Origin: Variovorax sp. CF313
GTDB lineage: Bacteria; Pseudomonadota; Gammaproteobacteria; Burkholderiales; Burkholderiaceae_C
DNA length: 64,000 nucleotides
Direction: 5' to 3'
Assembly: GCF_000282635.1 (NCBI RefSeq)
Contig: NZ_AKIW01000007.1
Coordinates: 1 to 64,000 of the forward strand
The notes under the pieces were generated by a model. The model had not been told where the DNA came from. It was given only the letters and a program-made list of their open reading frames with translations, and searched no databases. How positions within the stretch are numbered: position 1 is the first letter of the stretch; each line of letters opens with the position of its first letter. Position numbers and translations under genes: made by a program. Below, piece by piece: positions 9,474 through 17,519 of this stretch.

Positions 9474-11108
9474 ATGCAACGGCGCGAATTTCTCGGAATG
9501 GCGGCAGGCGCGCTGGCGCTTGCCGGCTGCGAGGCGCCGCCAACGCCCGTCGAAGGTGGCTTCACCGGCATCGACATGGCGCGCGGCCACGCGATGCGCG
9601 ATGGCGCGCTCAAGAGCCAGGCGCCCGCCGTCGTGAAGCGCACGCGCGTGGTGATCGCAGGCGGCGGCGTCGCGGGCCTTGCGGCTGCACGCGCCCTGCG
9701 GCTCTCGGGCATCGACGACTTCACGCTGCTCGAGCTCGAGGACACCGCCGGCGGCAACGCACGCGGCGGCGTGGTCAACGGCATCGCCTGCCCGCTCGGT
9801 GCGCACTACCTGCCCGTGCCGGGCGACGACGCGCGCGAAGTGCAGGACCTGCTCGAGGAACTCGGCCTGCGCCGCCGCGTGGCGGGCCGCTGGGAATACG
9901 ACGAGGCCACGCTCTGCCACAGCCCGCAGGAGCGCCTGTTCTTCCGCGGCGAGTGGCAGGACGGCCTGTTGCCCATGCACGGCGTGGGCGAAGGCTCGCT
10001 CGCGCAGTACCGCAAGTTCGCGCAGCGCATCGATGCGCTGCAGCACGCGGCGCATTTTGCGATTCCCACGCTCAAGGTCGCCGTCACGCCCGAGCTGCTG
10101 GCGCTCGACGCCATCACCTTCGCGGGCTGGCTCGAGAGCGAAGGATTCAGCGACGCGCAGCTGCGCTGGTATCTCGACTACTGCTGCCGCGACGACTACG
10201 GCGCAGGCATCGAACACGTCTCGGCCTGGGCCGGCATCCATTACTTCGCGAGCCGCCACGGCTTCCATGCGCCCGGCGATCCCACCGGCAGCGTCAACGA
10301 TTCGAGCCCCGAGCGCGACGGCATCCTCACCTGGCCCGAAGGCAACGGCTGGCTCACGAAGCAGCTGGCCAGGCCGCTCGGCGACCGGCTGCGCACCGGT
10401 CAGGTCGTCACGCGCATCGCCGAGGTGCGCGATGGCGTCGAGGTCGACGCGTGGGATGCGGCCACGAAATCGCTCGTGCGCTGGCAGGCCCAGCGCTGCA
10501 TCGTCGCGCTGCCCGTGTTCATCGCCGCGCGCGTGGTCGAGAACCCGCCGGCCGTGCTGAAGAACGCCGCGGCCCACGTGCGCTACGCGCCCTGGCTCGT
10601 GGCCAACATTCACCTGCGCGGCCCGCTGGCCGACCGCCATGGCGCAGCGCCGAGCTGGGACAACGTGATCCACGGCACGCGCGGCCTCGGCTACGTCGAC
10701 GCGCGGCACCAGTCGCTCGACCCCACGCCGCGCGGCACCGTCCTCAGCTGGTACCGCCCCCTGGGGCCGAGCGGCTACGACGCGACGGACGGTCGCAAGC
10801 TGCTGCTCGATCGACCGTGGAGCGGCTGGCGCGACGACCTGCTCGCAGAGCTGTCGGTGCCGCACCCCGACCTGCCTTCGCTCGCCACGCGCATCGACGT
10901 CACGCGCTATGGGCACGCCATGTCCATCCCCAAACCGGGGCTGCTGGCGCAGATCGGCTCGCAGCGCACGGCACAGGACGCGGCGCACCGCGGCAGCGTC
11001 GTCGCGGGACGCCTGTCGTTCGCGCATGCCGACTGGTCGGGCTACTCGATCTTCGAGGAGGCGTTCACGCGTGGGCACCTCACGGGAATGCGCGTGGCGG
11101 CGGCATGA
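9474..11108 (+). CDS. Exported FAD-dependent amine oxidase-like protein
   Basis: The 544-residue protein has a twin-arginine-like start (RREFLG) running into a lipobox, LAGC, at residues 16-19. Export and lipid anchoring are therefore likely. The FAD-binding motif VIAGGGVAGLAAARAL is near residue 60, followed by LLELEDTAGGNARGG, typical of the flavin amine oxidase/phytoene desaturase fold. The C-terminal FAD motif is weaker. It starts 7 bases after the spermidine-synthase-like gene and is surely in its operon. A role in oxidising a polyamine-like product at the membrane surface is inferred from context only; the substrate is unknown. Confidence 0.82.
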   Translation: MQRREFLGMAAGALALAGCEAPPTPVEGGFTGIDMARGHAMRDGALKSQAPAVVKRTRVVIAGGGVAGLAAARALRLSGIDDFTLLELEDTAGGNARGGVVNGIACPLGAHYLPVPGDDAREVQDLLEELGLRRRVAGRWEYDEATLCHSPQERLFFRGEWQDGLLPMHGVGEGSLAQYRKFAQRIDALQHAAHFAIPTLKVAVTPELLALDAITFAGWLESEGFSDAQLRWYLDYCCRDDYGAGIEHVSAWAGIHYFASRHGFHAPGDPTGSVNDSSPERDGILTWPEGNGWLTKQLARPLGDRLRTGQVVTRIAEVRDGVEVDAWDAATKSLVRWQAQRCIVALPVFIAARVVENPPAVLKNAAAHVRYAPWLVANIHLRGPLADRHGAAPSWDNVIHGTRGLGYVDARHQSLDPTPRGTVLSWYRPLGPSGYDATDGRKLLLDRPWSGWRDDLLAELSVPHPDLPSLATRIDVTRYGHAMSIPKPGLLAQIGSQRTAQDAAHRGSVVAGRLSFAHADWSGYSIFEEAFTRGHLTGMRVAAA

Positions 11109-11376
11109 GGCGTCCGAGGTGCAGTCACGCCGACGGGGTGCTGCGCAGCGAAATAAAGGAGGAGGCCGCAGGCCGGTGGACATTCGCGGAGGGGGCACCC
11201 GGTGTCCTTCGCACTCACCCTGAAAAAACACCCAGCAAAGCAAACGCACCATGAATCCTTGAAATGGCCCCGGCGCAGCCCCGTGCAGTTTTCACGCGGA
11301 CTTCACATACGGCGCCATTGCTTCACAGACGGTCGGCAAACTCGCGAACGCCAACAAGAACATCGGGGGAGCTTCC
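11109..11376. other. 268-bp spacer upstream of the alpha-2-macroglobulin gene
   Basis: The first part (about 11118-11225) is GC-rich with GGAGGAGG not followed by a start, and loosely self-complementary ends (ACGGGGTGC near 11132, GCACCCGGTGT near 11194). It may be another dispersed element, but only one copy lies in this window. The second part presumably holds the promoter of the macroglobulin gene, whose ribosome binding site is GGGGGAG at about 11365-11371. Confidence 0.4.
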
Positions 11377-14300
11377 ATGCTTCAAGTCGCCAACAGAAAA
11401 CTCGCGTCGCTCAGCGACGTGCTCTTCACCGGGCTGGGCCGCGTGCTCGGCTTCCTGCGTCCGCTGGCCCGCGGGCTCATCGGTTCCTGGCGGCCGCCGG
11501 GCTGGCTGCGCATTGCCGGCGCCTTCGTGCTGCTCGGATTGCAGTGGCTGCAGCAGCGGTTGGCGTGGCTGGTGCTGCTCCTCCTATTGGTGCTGGCCGG
11601 TTGGATGGCGAGCCCCCATGTGCTGAAGTGGTGGCACGGCCTCACGCCCGACCGCGTCGAGCCCGTCGTCGCCACCGCGAAGACCGAGCCGCCGCAACGT
11701 ACGCAGATCGAGCTCGACAAGGGGCCGAACCCCTTCGTCATGAACTTCTCCGCCTCGGTCGCGCCCATTGCGCGCATCGGCCAGGAGGCCACCGGCGTCA
11801 CCATCGAGCCCGCCATTGCCGGCCGCTGGAGCTGGACCAAACAGAACCGCCTCGAATTCCTGCCCGTGCAGGACTGGCCCATCGGCCAGCCCTACAAGGT
11901 GCAGATCGCCGGCAACGCGCTCGCGCCGCACATCGAGATGGCGCAGCGCAAGTACGAGTTCACCTCGCCCGAATTCACAGCCCAGATCGCCAGCGCCGAG
12001 TTCTACCAGGACCCGGTGCAGGCCAACGTACGCCGCGCGCTTTTCCAGGTGCGCTTCTCGCACCCCGTCAACACGGCCGAGTTCGAAAAGCGCCTGGTGC
12101 TGACCTACGACCAGCCCTGCAGCAGCTCGATCTTCAGCGTCGGCAAGTGCGCGAGCGAGAAGTTCACGGTCAGCTACGACAAGCTGCGCCTCAATGCCAC
12201 CCTGCAGTCGGAGCCGCTGCCGATTCCCGAGAAGACGCGTCCAGCGATTCTCAGCCTCACGGCTGGCACGGTCGCGCAGAAGGGCGGTCCCGCGCTGCGC
12301 AACGACCAGTCCCGCGCGGTCGACATCCCCGGCCTCTTCAGCCTGGCCATCGCCGGCATCGAGCCCACCATCGTCACCGGCGAGAACGGCGAACCCGAGC
12401 ACGTGATGCACGTCACCGCCTCGATGCCGGTGCACGAACGCGAAATGGCGCGCGTGCTGCAGGCTTGGCTGCTGCCGGCCACGGAAGAAGCCAAGGGCGA
12501 TCCCGACGACAAGTTCGACTGGTCGGCCGAGCCCGCGAAGATCACCGACGCCGTGCTGCGCCGCGCGAAGAAGATCAGCCTGCAGCCCATCGCCAGCGAG
12601 CGCGAAGTGACCGAGATGGTCAGCTTCCGCATGCCGCAGGCCGAGGGCGGGCGCTACCTGCTGGTGCGCGTGGCCAAGGGCCTGAAGACGCCCGGCGGCT
12701 ACCAGCTCGGCGCGGCGCGCCAGGACGTGCTGCTGCTCAAGACCTTCGCGCCCGAGCTCACCATCATGAGCCAGGGCTCGCTGCTCGCGCTGTCGGGCGA
12801 GCGCAAGCTGCCGATCCTGGTGCGCGACCTGCCCGGCATCCGCCTCGAAATCGGCCGCCTGCTGCCGCAGCAGCTGCAGCACCTGGTGACGCAGACCAAT
12901 GGTGATTTCGCGCATCCGCAGTTCTACGGCGGCCTGCAGTCGGACAACCTCGTCGACCGCTTCCAGAAGGAGATCCCGCTCAGCATCCCCGCCGGCAAGG
13001 CGCACTACGAGACCGTCGACTTCGCCGAGTACCTGCGCAGCGACGCGTCCGACCGGCGCGGCGTGTTCCTGCTCAAGGTACAGGGCTACGACCCCAAGGC
13101 CAAGAAGAAGCCCGAAGGCGATGCGCAAGCCCAACCCGAGGACGAACAGCAGCAGTCCCCGGACGAGGAAGAAGGCAACGGCGAGGGCGGCAACCCCGAG
13201 CAGCAGCTCGACCAGCGCCTCGTGCTCGTCACCGACCTGGGCATCGTCGCCAAGAAGTCGCTCGACGGTACGCGCGACGTGTTCGTGCAGAGCATTGCCA
13301 ACGGACAGCCCGTGGCCGGTGCACTGGTCGAAGTGTGGGGCCGCAACGGCATGATCGTGGCGTCGCAGGCCACCGACGCGACGGGCGCGGCCAAGCTGCC
13401 CAACCTCGCCGGCTACCAGCGCGAGAAGGCACCGGTGGTGCTGGTCGTGCGCAAGGACGGCGACCTGAGCTTCCTGCCCTTCAACCGCAGCGACCGCACG
13501 CTGGACATCTCGCGCTTCGACGTCGGCGGCCTGCGCGCGGCCGGCGTGCCGAACCAGATGACGGCCTACGTCTTCAGCGATCGCGGCATCTACCGCCCGG
13601 GCGACACGATGCACATCGCGATGATGGTGAAGGCCGGCAACTGGGCCACCTCGCTGCGCGACCTGCCGCTCGAAGCCGAGATCATCGACGCGCGCGGCCT
13701 CAGCGTGCGCCGCGAGAAGCTCAAGCTCGGCCCCGGCGGCGCCGCGGAAATCGCCCACACCACGCAGGACAGCTCGCCGACCGGCAACTACACCGTCAAC
13801 CTCTACCTGCCGCGCGAATCGTCGCCCGGCACGCCCGAGGTCGAAGGCCTGCTGATCGGCAGCACCACCGTGAAGGTGCAGGAGTTCCTGCCCGACCGCA
13901 CCAAGGTCACGGCCAAGCTCAGCAGCGAAGTGGCCGAAGGCTGGGTCAAGCCCAAGGACCTGAAGGCGCTGATCGACGTGCAGAACCTCTTCGGCACGCC
14001 CGCGCCCGACCGCAAGGTGGAAGGCACGCTCACGCTGAGCCCCGGCTTCCCGGTGTTCCGCGCGTTCACCGACTACGCCTTCTTCGATCCGCAGCGCGCT
14101 GCCGACAGGCAGGCCGACGATCTGGGCAGCGTGCAGACCAGCGCCGACGGCAAGGCCGAGTTCGACCTGCGCCTGTCGCGCTTCGACGCCGCCACCTACC
14201 AGGTGCACGTGCTGGCCAAGGCCTTCGAGCCCGAGGGTGGGCGCAGCGTGTCGGCCGAGGCGCAGACGCTGGTGAGCGACATGCCCTACCTTGTCGGCGT

Positions 14301-17300
14301 GAAGGTCGACGGCGACGTCGGCTACGTGAGCAAGGGCGCCGCTCGCAGTGCCACCGTGATCGCGATCGACCCGCAGGCCAGGAAGACAGCCGTGCCCGGC
14401 CTGAAGATCGAACGCGTCGAACGCAAGGTGCTGTCGGTGCTCATCAAGCAGGACAGCGGCCTGTACCGCTACGAGTCGCGCCGCAAGGAGATCGTGCTCG
14501 ACGAGAAGCCCTTCGCCATCGTTGCCGCCGGCAACACCGTGGCGCTGGACACCGGCGCCCCCGGCAACTTCGCCTACGTGGTGCGCAACGCCGACGGGCT
14601 GGAGCTCAACCGCGTGGAATACAGCGTGGCCGGCAACGCCAACGTCTCGCGCTCGCTCGACCGCAATGCCGAACTGCAGCTCACGCTCGACCGCAAGGAC
14701 TACGAGCCCGGGCAGGAGATGGCGGTGAGCATCCGCGCGCCCTACGTGGGCGCCGGCCTCATCACCATCGAGCGCGACAAGGTTTACGCCCATGCATGGT
14801 TCAAGACCGACAAGACCGCCTCGGTGCAGAAGATCGTGCTGCCCAAGGACTTCGAGGGCACCGGCTACATCAACGTGCACTTCGTGCGCGACCCGGCCTC
14901 GGACGAGGTCTACATGAGCCCGCTGTCGTACGGCGTCGTGCCCTTCGCCACCGCGCTGACCAAGCGCACCGCCAACCTGCAGCTCACCAGCAGCGAACTG
15001 GTGAAGCCGGGCCAGACCGTGAAGATGAAGCTCACCAGCGACAAGCCCACGCGCGCCGTGGTCTTCGCGGTGGACGAGGGCATCCTGCAGGTGGCGCGCT
15101 ACAAGACGCCCGATCCGCTCAAGCACTTCTTCCAGAAGCGCGCGCTCGAAGTCGGCACGCTGCAGACGCTCGATCTGATCCTGCCGGAGTTCAAGAAGCT
15201 CATGCAGGGCGCCGCGCCCGGCGGTGACGGCGAAGGCGAACTCGGCAAGCACCTGAACCCGTTCAAGCGCAAGCGCGACAAGCCGGTGGCCTTCTGGTCG
15301 GGGCTGGTGGATGTGAACGGCAGCCGCGAGTTCAGCTACGCCGTGCCCGAGAGCTTCAACGGCAGCCTGCGCGTGATGGCCGTCGCGGTGAACGACGAGA
15401 CCACCGCCGCCAAGAGCACCCGCACCGTGGTGCGCGGCGACATGGTGATCCTGCCCAACGCACCGCTCGCAATGGCGCCCGGTGACACGGTCGAAGTGGG
15501 CGTGGGCCTCGCGAACAACATCGTGGGCTCGGGCAAGGAAGTGCCCATTGCGCTCACGCTCACCGCCTCCGGCGGGCTCGAAGTGGTGGGCGATGCCACA
15601 CAGACGCTCAAGGTCAACGAGCGCGGCGAGGCGAGCACGAAGTTCAGCGTGCGCGCCAAGCCGGGCGAGCAGGCCGTGCTGGGTTCTTCGGCGCTGGTGT
15701 TCACGTCGACGCACAAGAACTTCAACGCGCGCCTGTCGACCGAAGTGAGCGTGCGGCCTGCATCGCCCTTCGTCACGCTGGTGCAGGCCGGCAGCTTCCA
15801 GCGCGCGGGAGAAATCTCGAGCCAGGCCGACCTGTACCCGAACTTCCGCCAGAGCGACGTGGCCGTGTCGGCCGCGCCGTGGTCCTTTGCCACCGGCCTC
15901 ATGCAGTACCTGGAGGCCTACCCGCACGGCTGCACCGAGCAGATCACGAGCCAGACCTTCCCGGCAGTGCTGCTCTCGGGCCGTCCCGAGCTGGTGAAGG
16001 AAATGGCGCGCGGGCGCACGGCCGAGCAGGGCCCGCTGCCCGAGGCGCGCAAGACCTTCGAGCGCTACCTCGTGCAGCTGCGCGCACGGCAGACGGCCGA
16101 CGGCGGCTTCTCGCTGTGGCCCGGTGCGGGCACCGACGCCTTCGCCACGCTGTACGCCGTGCACCTGCTGGTCGAGGCCAAGGACCACAAGCTGCCCGTG
16201 CCGCAAGACCTGCTGCAGAAGGCCAACGCCTACTTGCAGGGCTGGCTCGGCAGCGGCGACGCATCGCTCGACGGCTGGCGCCAGCGCACGCAGGCGGCCT
16301 ACCTGCTGACGCGCCAGGGCATCATCGCGCCGGCCGCACTGGCCAACCTGCGCGAAGCATGGCGCGGCAAGCAGACGCAGGGCTGGAGCGACGACCTCGG
16401 CGCCGTCTACCTTGCCGCGAGCTACCAGCTCGTGAAGCAGGAGCAGGTGGCCAACGAGCTGCTCAACCCGGTGTGGGCCGACCTGCTCGCGCGCACCGAG
16501 AAGAAGCAGCGCCGCAACGTCTGGGGCACCTACTACGACCCGCTGGTGCACGACAGCATGACGCTGCACCTCGTGGGCCGCCACTTCCCGTCGCGCCTGA
16601 AGATGCTGAAGCCCGCAGTATGGGAAGGCATGGGCGCGATGGTGCGCGACGGCTGGTACAACAGCCTGTCGTCGGCCTCGATGCTGCTCGCGGTCGACTC
16701 GTACTTCGAGGCCGTGGGACAGAACGTGGAAGGCAAGCTCACGGCGAGCACCGTCAATGCACAGGGCCAGGCCGCCGCACTCGCGCTGGGCGTGGTCAAC
16801 CCGATCACGCGCGCCGCGGTGCCGGCCGGCACGGCGAAGCTGAAGCTGTCGAACGACAGCGACTTCAACCTGTACTACAGCTGGGCCGAACAGGGCTTCG
16901 AGCGCAATGTGCCTGCCACCGCGGTGAACAAGGGCCTCGAGATCTTCCACGAAGTGCTCGATGCCAAGGGCAACCCGGTCACCAAGGCGAAGCTCGGCGA
17001 GGAGGTCACGGTGCGGGTGCGCGTGCGCAGCCTGGAGCGGGCGAACATCAACGACGTGGCGCTGGTCGACGTGCTGCCCGGCGGGCTGGAGCCGGTGCTG
17101 CAGGCCGTGGGCGACGACGACGATGCGAATGCCGACGCGCCGATCTGGAAGAAGCGCCTCGGTGGCGGCGGCTCGTGGAAGGTGCAGTACGCGGACATCC
17201 GCGAAGACCGCGTCGTGTTCTACGGCAGCGTCAACAAGGACCTGCTCGAAGTGACCTACAAGGCGCGCGCCACCAACGTGGGCGACTACGTGGTGCCGGC

Positions 17301-17379
17301 CGCTTACGGCGAGGCGATGTACGACCGGCGCGTGTTCTCGCGCTCGGCCGGCGCGCGCTTCCAGGTGGTGGCGAATTGA
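11377..17379 (+). CDS. yfhM: Bacterial alpha-2-macroglobulin (YfhM type)
   Basis: These periplasmic protease traps present a bait region and a reactive thioester that covalently captures attacking proteases. The protein is 2000 residues, larger than the roughly 1650 of E. coli YfhM. The thioester Cys-x-x-Gln is present as CTEQ at residues 1519-1522, within PHGCTEQITS. Conserved macroglobulin blocks include YVFSDRGIYRPGDTMHIAMM and ALVEVWGRNG. Residues 60-75 form a hydrophobic helix (RLAWLVLLLLLVLAGW) with no lipobox, so it is probably an inner-membrane-anchored protein rather than a lipoprotein. An acidic, Gln/Glu-rich insert occupies about 568-610. GGGGGAG precedes the ATG by about 5 bases. 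The next gene is pbpC, the usual partner thought to repair the wall after damage. Confidence 0.95.
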   Translation: MLQVANRKLASLSDVLFTGLGRVLGFLRPLARGLIGSWRPPGWLRIAGAFVLLGLQWLQQRLAWLVLLLLLVLAGWMASPHVLKWWHGLTPDRVEPVVATAKTEPPQRTQIELDKGPNPFVMNFSASVAPIARIGQEATGVTIEPAIAGRWSWTKQNRLEFLPVQDWPIGQPYKVQIAGNALAPHIEMAQRKYEFTSPEFTAQIASAEFYQDPVQANVRRALFQVRFSHPVNTAEFEKRLVLTYDQPCSSSIFSVGKCASEKFTVSYDKLRLNATLQSEPLPIPEKTRPAILSLTAGTVAQKGGPALRNDQSRAVDIPGLFSLAIAGIEPTIVTGENGEPEHVMHVTASMPVHEREMARVLQAWLLPATEEAKGDPDDKFDWSAEPAKITDAVLRRAKKISLQPIASEREVTEMVSFRMPQAEGGRYLLVRVAKGLKTPGGYQLGAARQDVLLLKTFAPELTIMSQGSLLALSGERKLPILVRDLPGIRLEIGRLLPQQLQHLVTQTNGDFAHPQFYGGLQSDNLVDRFQKEIPLSIPAGKAHYETVDFAEYLRSDASDRRGVFLLKVQGYDPKAKKKPEGDAQAQPEDEQQQSPDEEEGNGEGGNPEQQLDQRLVLVTDLGIVAKKSLDGTRDVFVQSIANGQPVAGALVEVWGRNGMIVASQATDATGAAKLPNLAGYQREKAPVVLVVRKDGDLSFLPFNRSDRTLDISRFDVGGLRAAGVPNQMTAYVFSDRGIYRPGDTMHIAMMVKAGNWATSLRDLPLEAEIIDARGLSVRREKLKLGPGGAAEIAHTTQDSSPTGNYTVNLYLPRESSPGTPEVEGLLIGSTTVKVQEFLPDRTKVTAKLSSEVAEGWVKPKDLKALIDVQNLFGTPAPDRKVEGTLTLSPGFPVFRAFTDYAFFDPQRAADRQADDLGSVQTSADGKAEFDLRLSRFDAATYQVHVLAKAFEPEGGRSVSAEAQTLVSDMPYLVGVKVDGDVGYVSKGAARSATVIAIDPQARKTAVPGLKIERVERKVLSVLIKQDSGLYRYESRRKEIVLDEKPFAIVAAGNTVALDTGAPGNFAYVVRNADGLELNRVEYSVAGNANVSRSLDRNAELQLTLDRKDYEPGQEMAVSIRAPYVGAGLITIERDKVYAHAWFKTDKTASVQKIVLPKDFEGTGYINVHFVRDPASDEVYMSPLSYGVVPFATALTKRTANLQLTSSELVKPGQTVKMKLTSDKPTRAVVFAVDEGILQVARYKTPDPLKHFFQKRALEVGTLQTLDLILPEFKKLMQGAAPGGDGEGELGKHLNPFKRKRDKPVAFWSGLVDVNGSREFSYAVPESFNGSLRVMAVAVNDETTAAKSTRTVVRGDMVILPNAPLAMAPGDTVEVGVGLANNIVGSGKEVPIALTLTASGGLEVVGDATQTLKVNERGEASTKFSVRAKPGEQAVLGSSALVFTSTHKNFNARLSTEVSVRPASPFVTLVQAGSFQRAGEISSQADLYPNFRQSDVAVSAAPWSFATGLMQYLEAYPHGCTEQITSQTFPAVLLSGRPELVKEMARGRTAEQGPLPEARKTFERYLVQLRARQTADGGFSLWPGAGTDAFATLYAVHLLVEAKDHKLPVPQDLLQKANAYLQGWLGSGDASLDGWRQRTQAAYLLTRQGIIAPAALANLREAWRGKQTQGWSDDLGAVYLAASYQLVKQEQVANELLNPVWADLLARTEKKQRRNVWGTYYDPLVHDSMTLHLVGRHFPSRLKMLKPAVWEGMGAMVRDGWYNSLSSASMLLAVDSYFEAVGQNVEGKLTASTVNAQGQAAALALGVVNPITRAAVPAGTAKLKLSNDSDFNLYYSWAEQGFERNVPATAVNKGLEIFHEVLDAKGNPVTKAKLGEEVTVRVRVRSLERANINDVALVDVLPGGLEPVLQAVGDDDDANADAPIWKKRLGGGGSWKVQYADIREDRVVFYGSVNKDLLEVTYKARATNVGDYVVPAAYGEAMYDRRVFSRSAGARFQVVAN

Positions 17380-17402
17380 TCATGACGCGCTCGCGCCTGG
17401 TT

Positions 17403-17438
17403 CCCTCTCCCGCTTGCGGGAGAGGGTTAGGGTGAGGG
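17403..17438 (+). repeat. REP-type palindromic repeat, copy A
   Basis: CCCTCTCCCG-CTTG-CGGGAGAGGG hairpin with a GTTAGGGTGAGGG arm. It faces copy B at 17481-17513, so the pair forms an inverted arrangement between yfhM and pbpC. This sequence class is widespread in intergenic DNA of proteobacteria. Confidence 0.85.
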
Positions 17439-17480
17439 TGCGGCACCAACATGAACACCGTGCTCGATCCGTCGCCGATG

Positions 17481-17513
17481 CCCTCACCCCAACCCTCTCC
17501 CGGAGGGAGAGGG
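17481..17513 (-). repeat. REP-type palindromic repeat, copy B (inverted)
   Basis: CCCTCACCCCAACCCTCTCC followed by CGGAGGGAGAGGG. It is the mirror of copy A. It ends 6 bases before the preferred pbpC ATG at 17520 and supplies the purine-rich sequence that serves as its ribosome binding site. Confidence 0.85.
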
Positions 17514-17519
17514 AGAAAG

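Noticed and set aside
11584..16950. 1788-codon open frame antisense to yfhM
   Set aside because: Low-complexity shadow of the macroglobulin gene with no recognisable domain.
17451..17519. Extended N-terminus of PbpC (MNTVLDPSPMPSPQPSPGG)
   Set aside because: It is only the translated REP repeat; the membrane anchor and a good ribosome binding site begin at the ATG at 17520.
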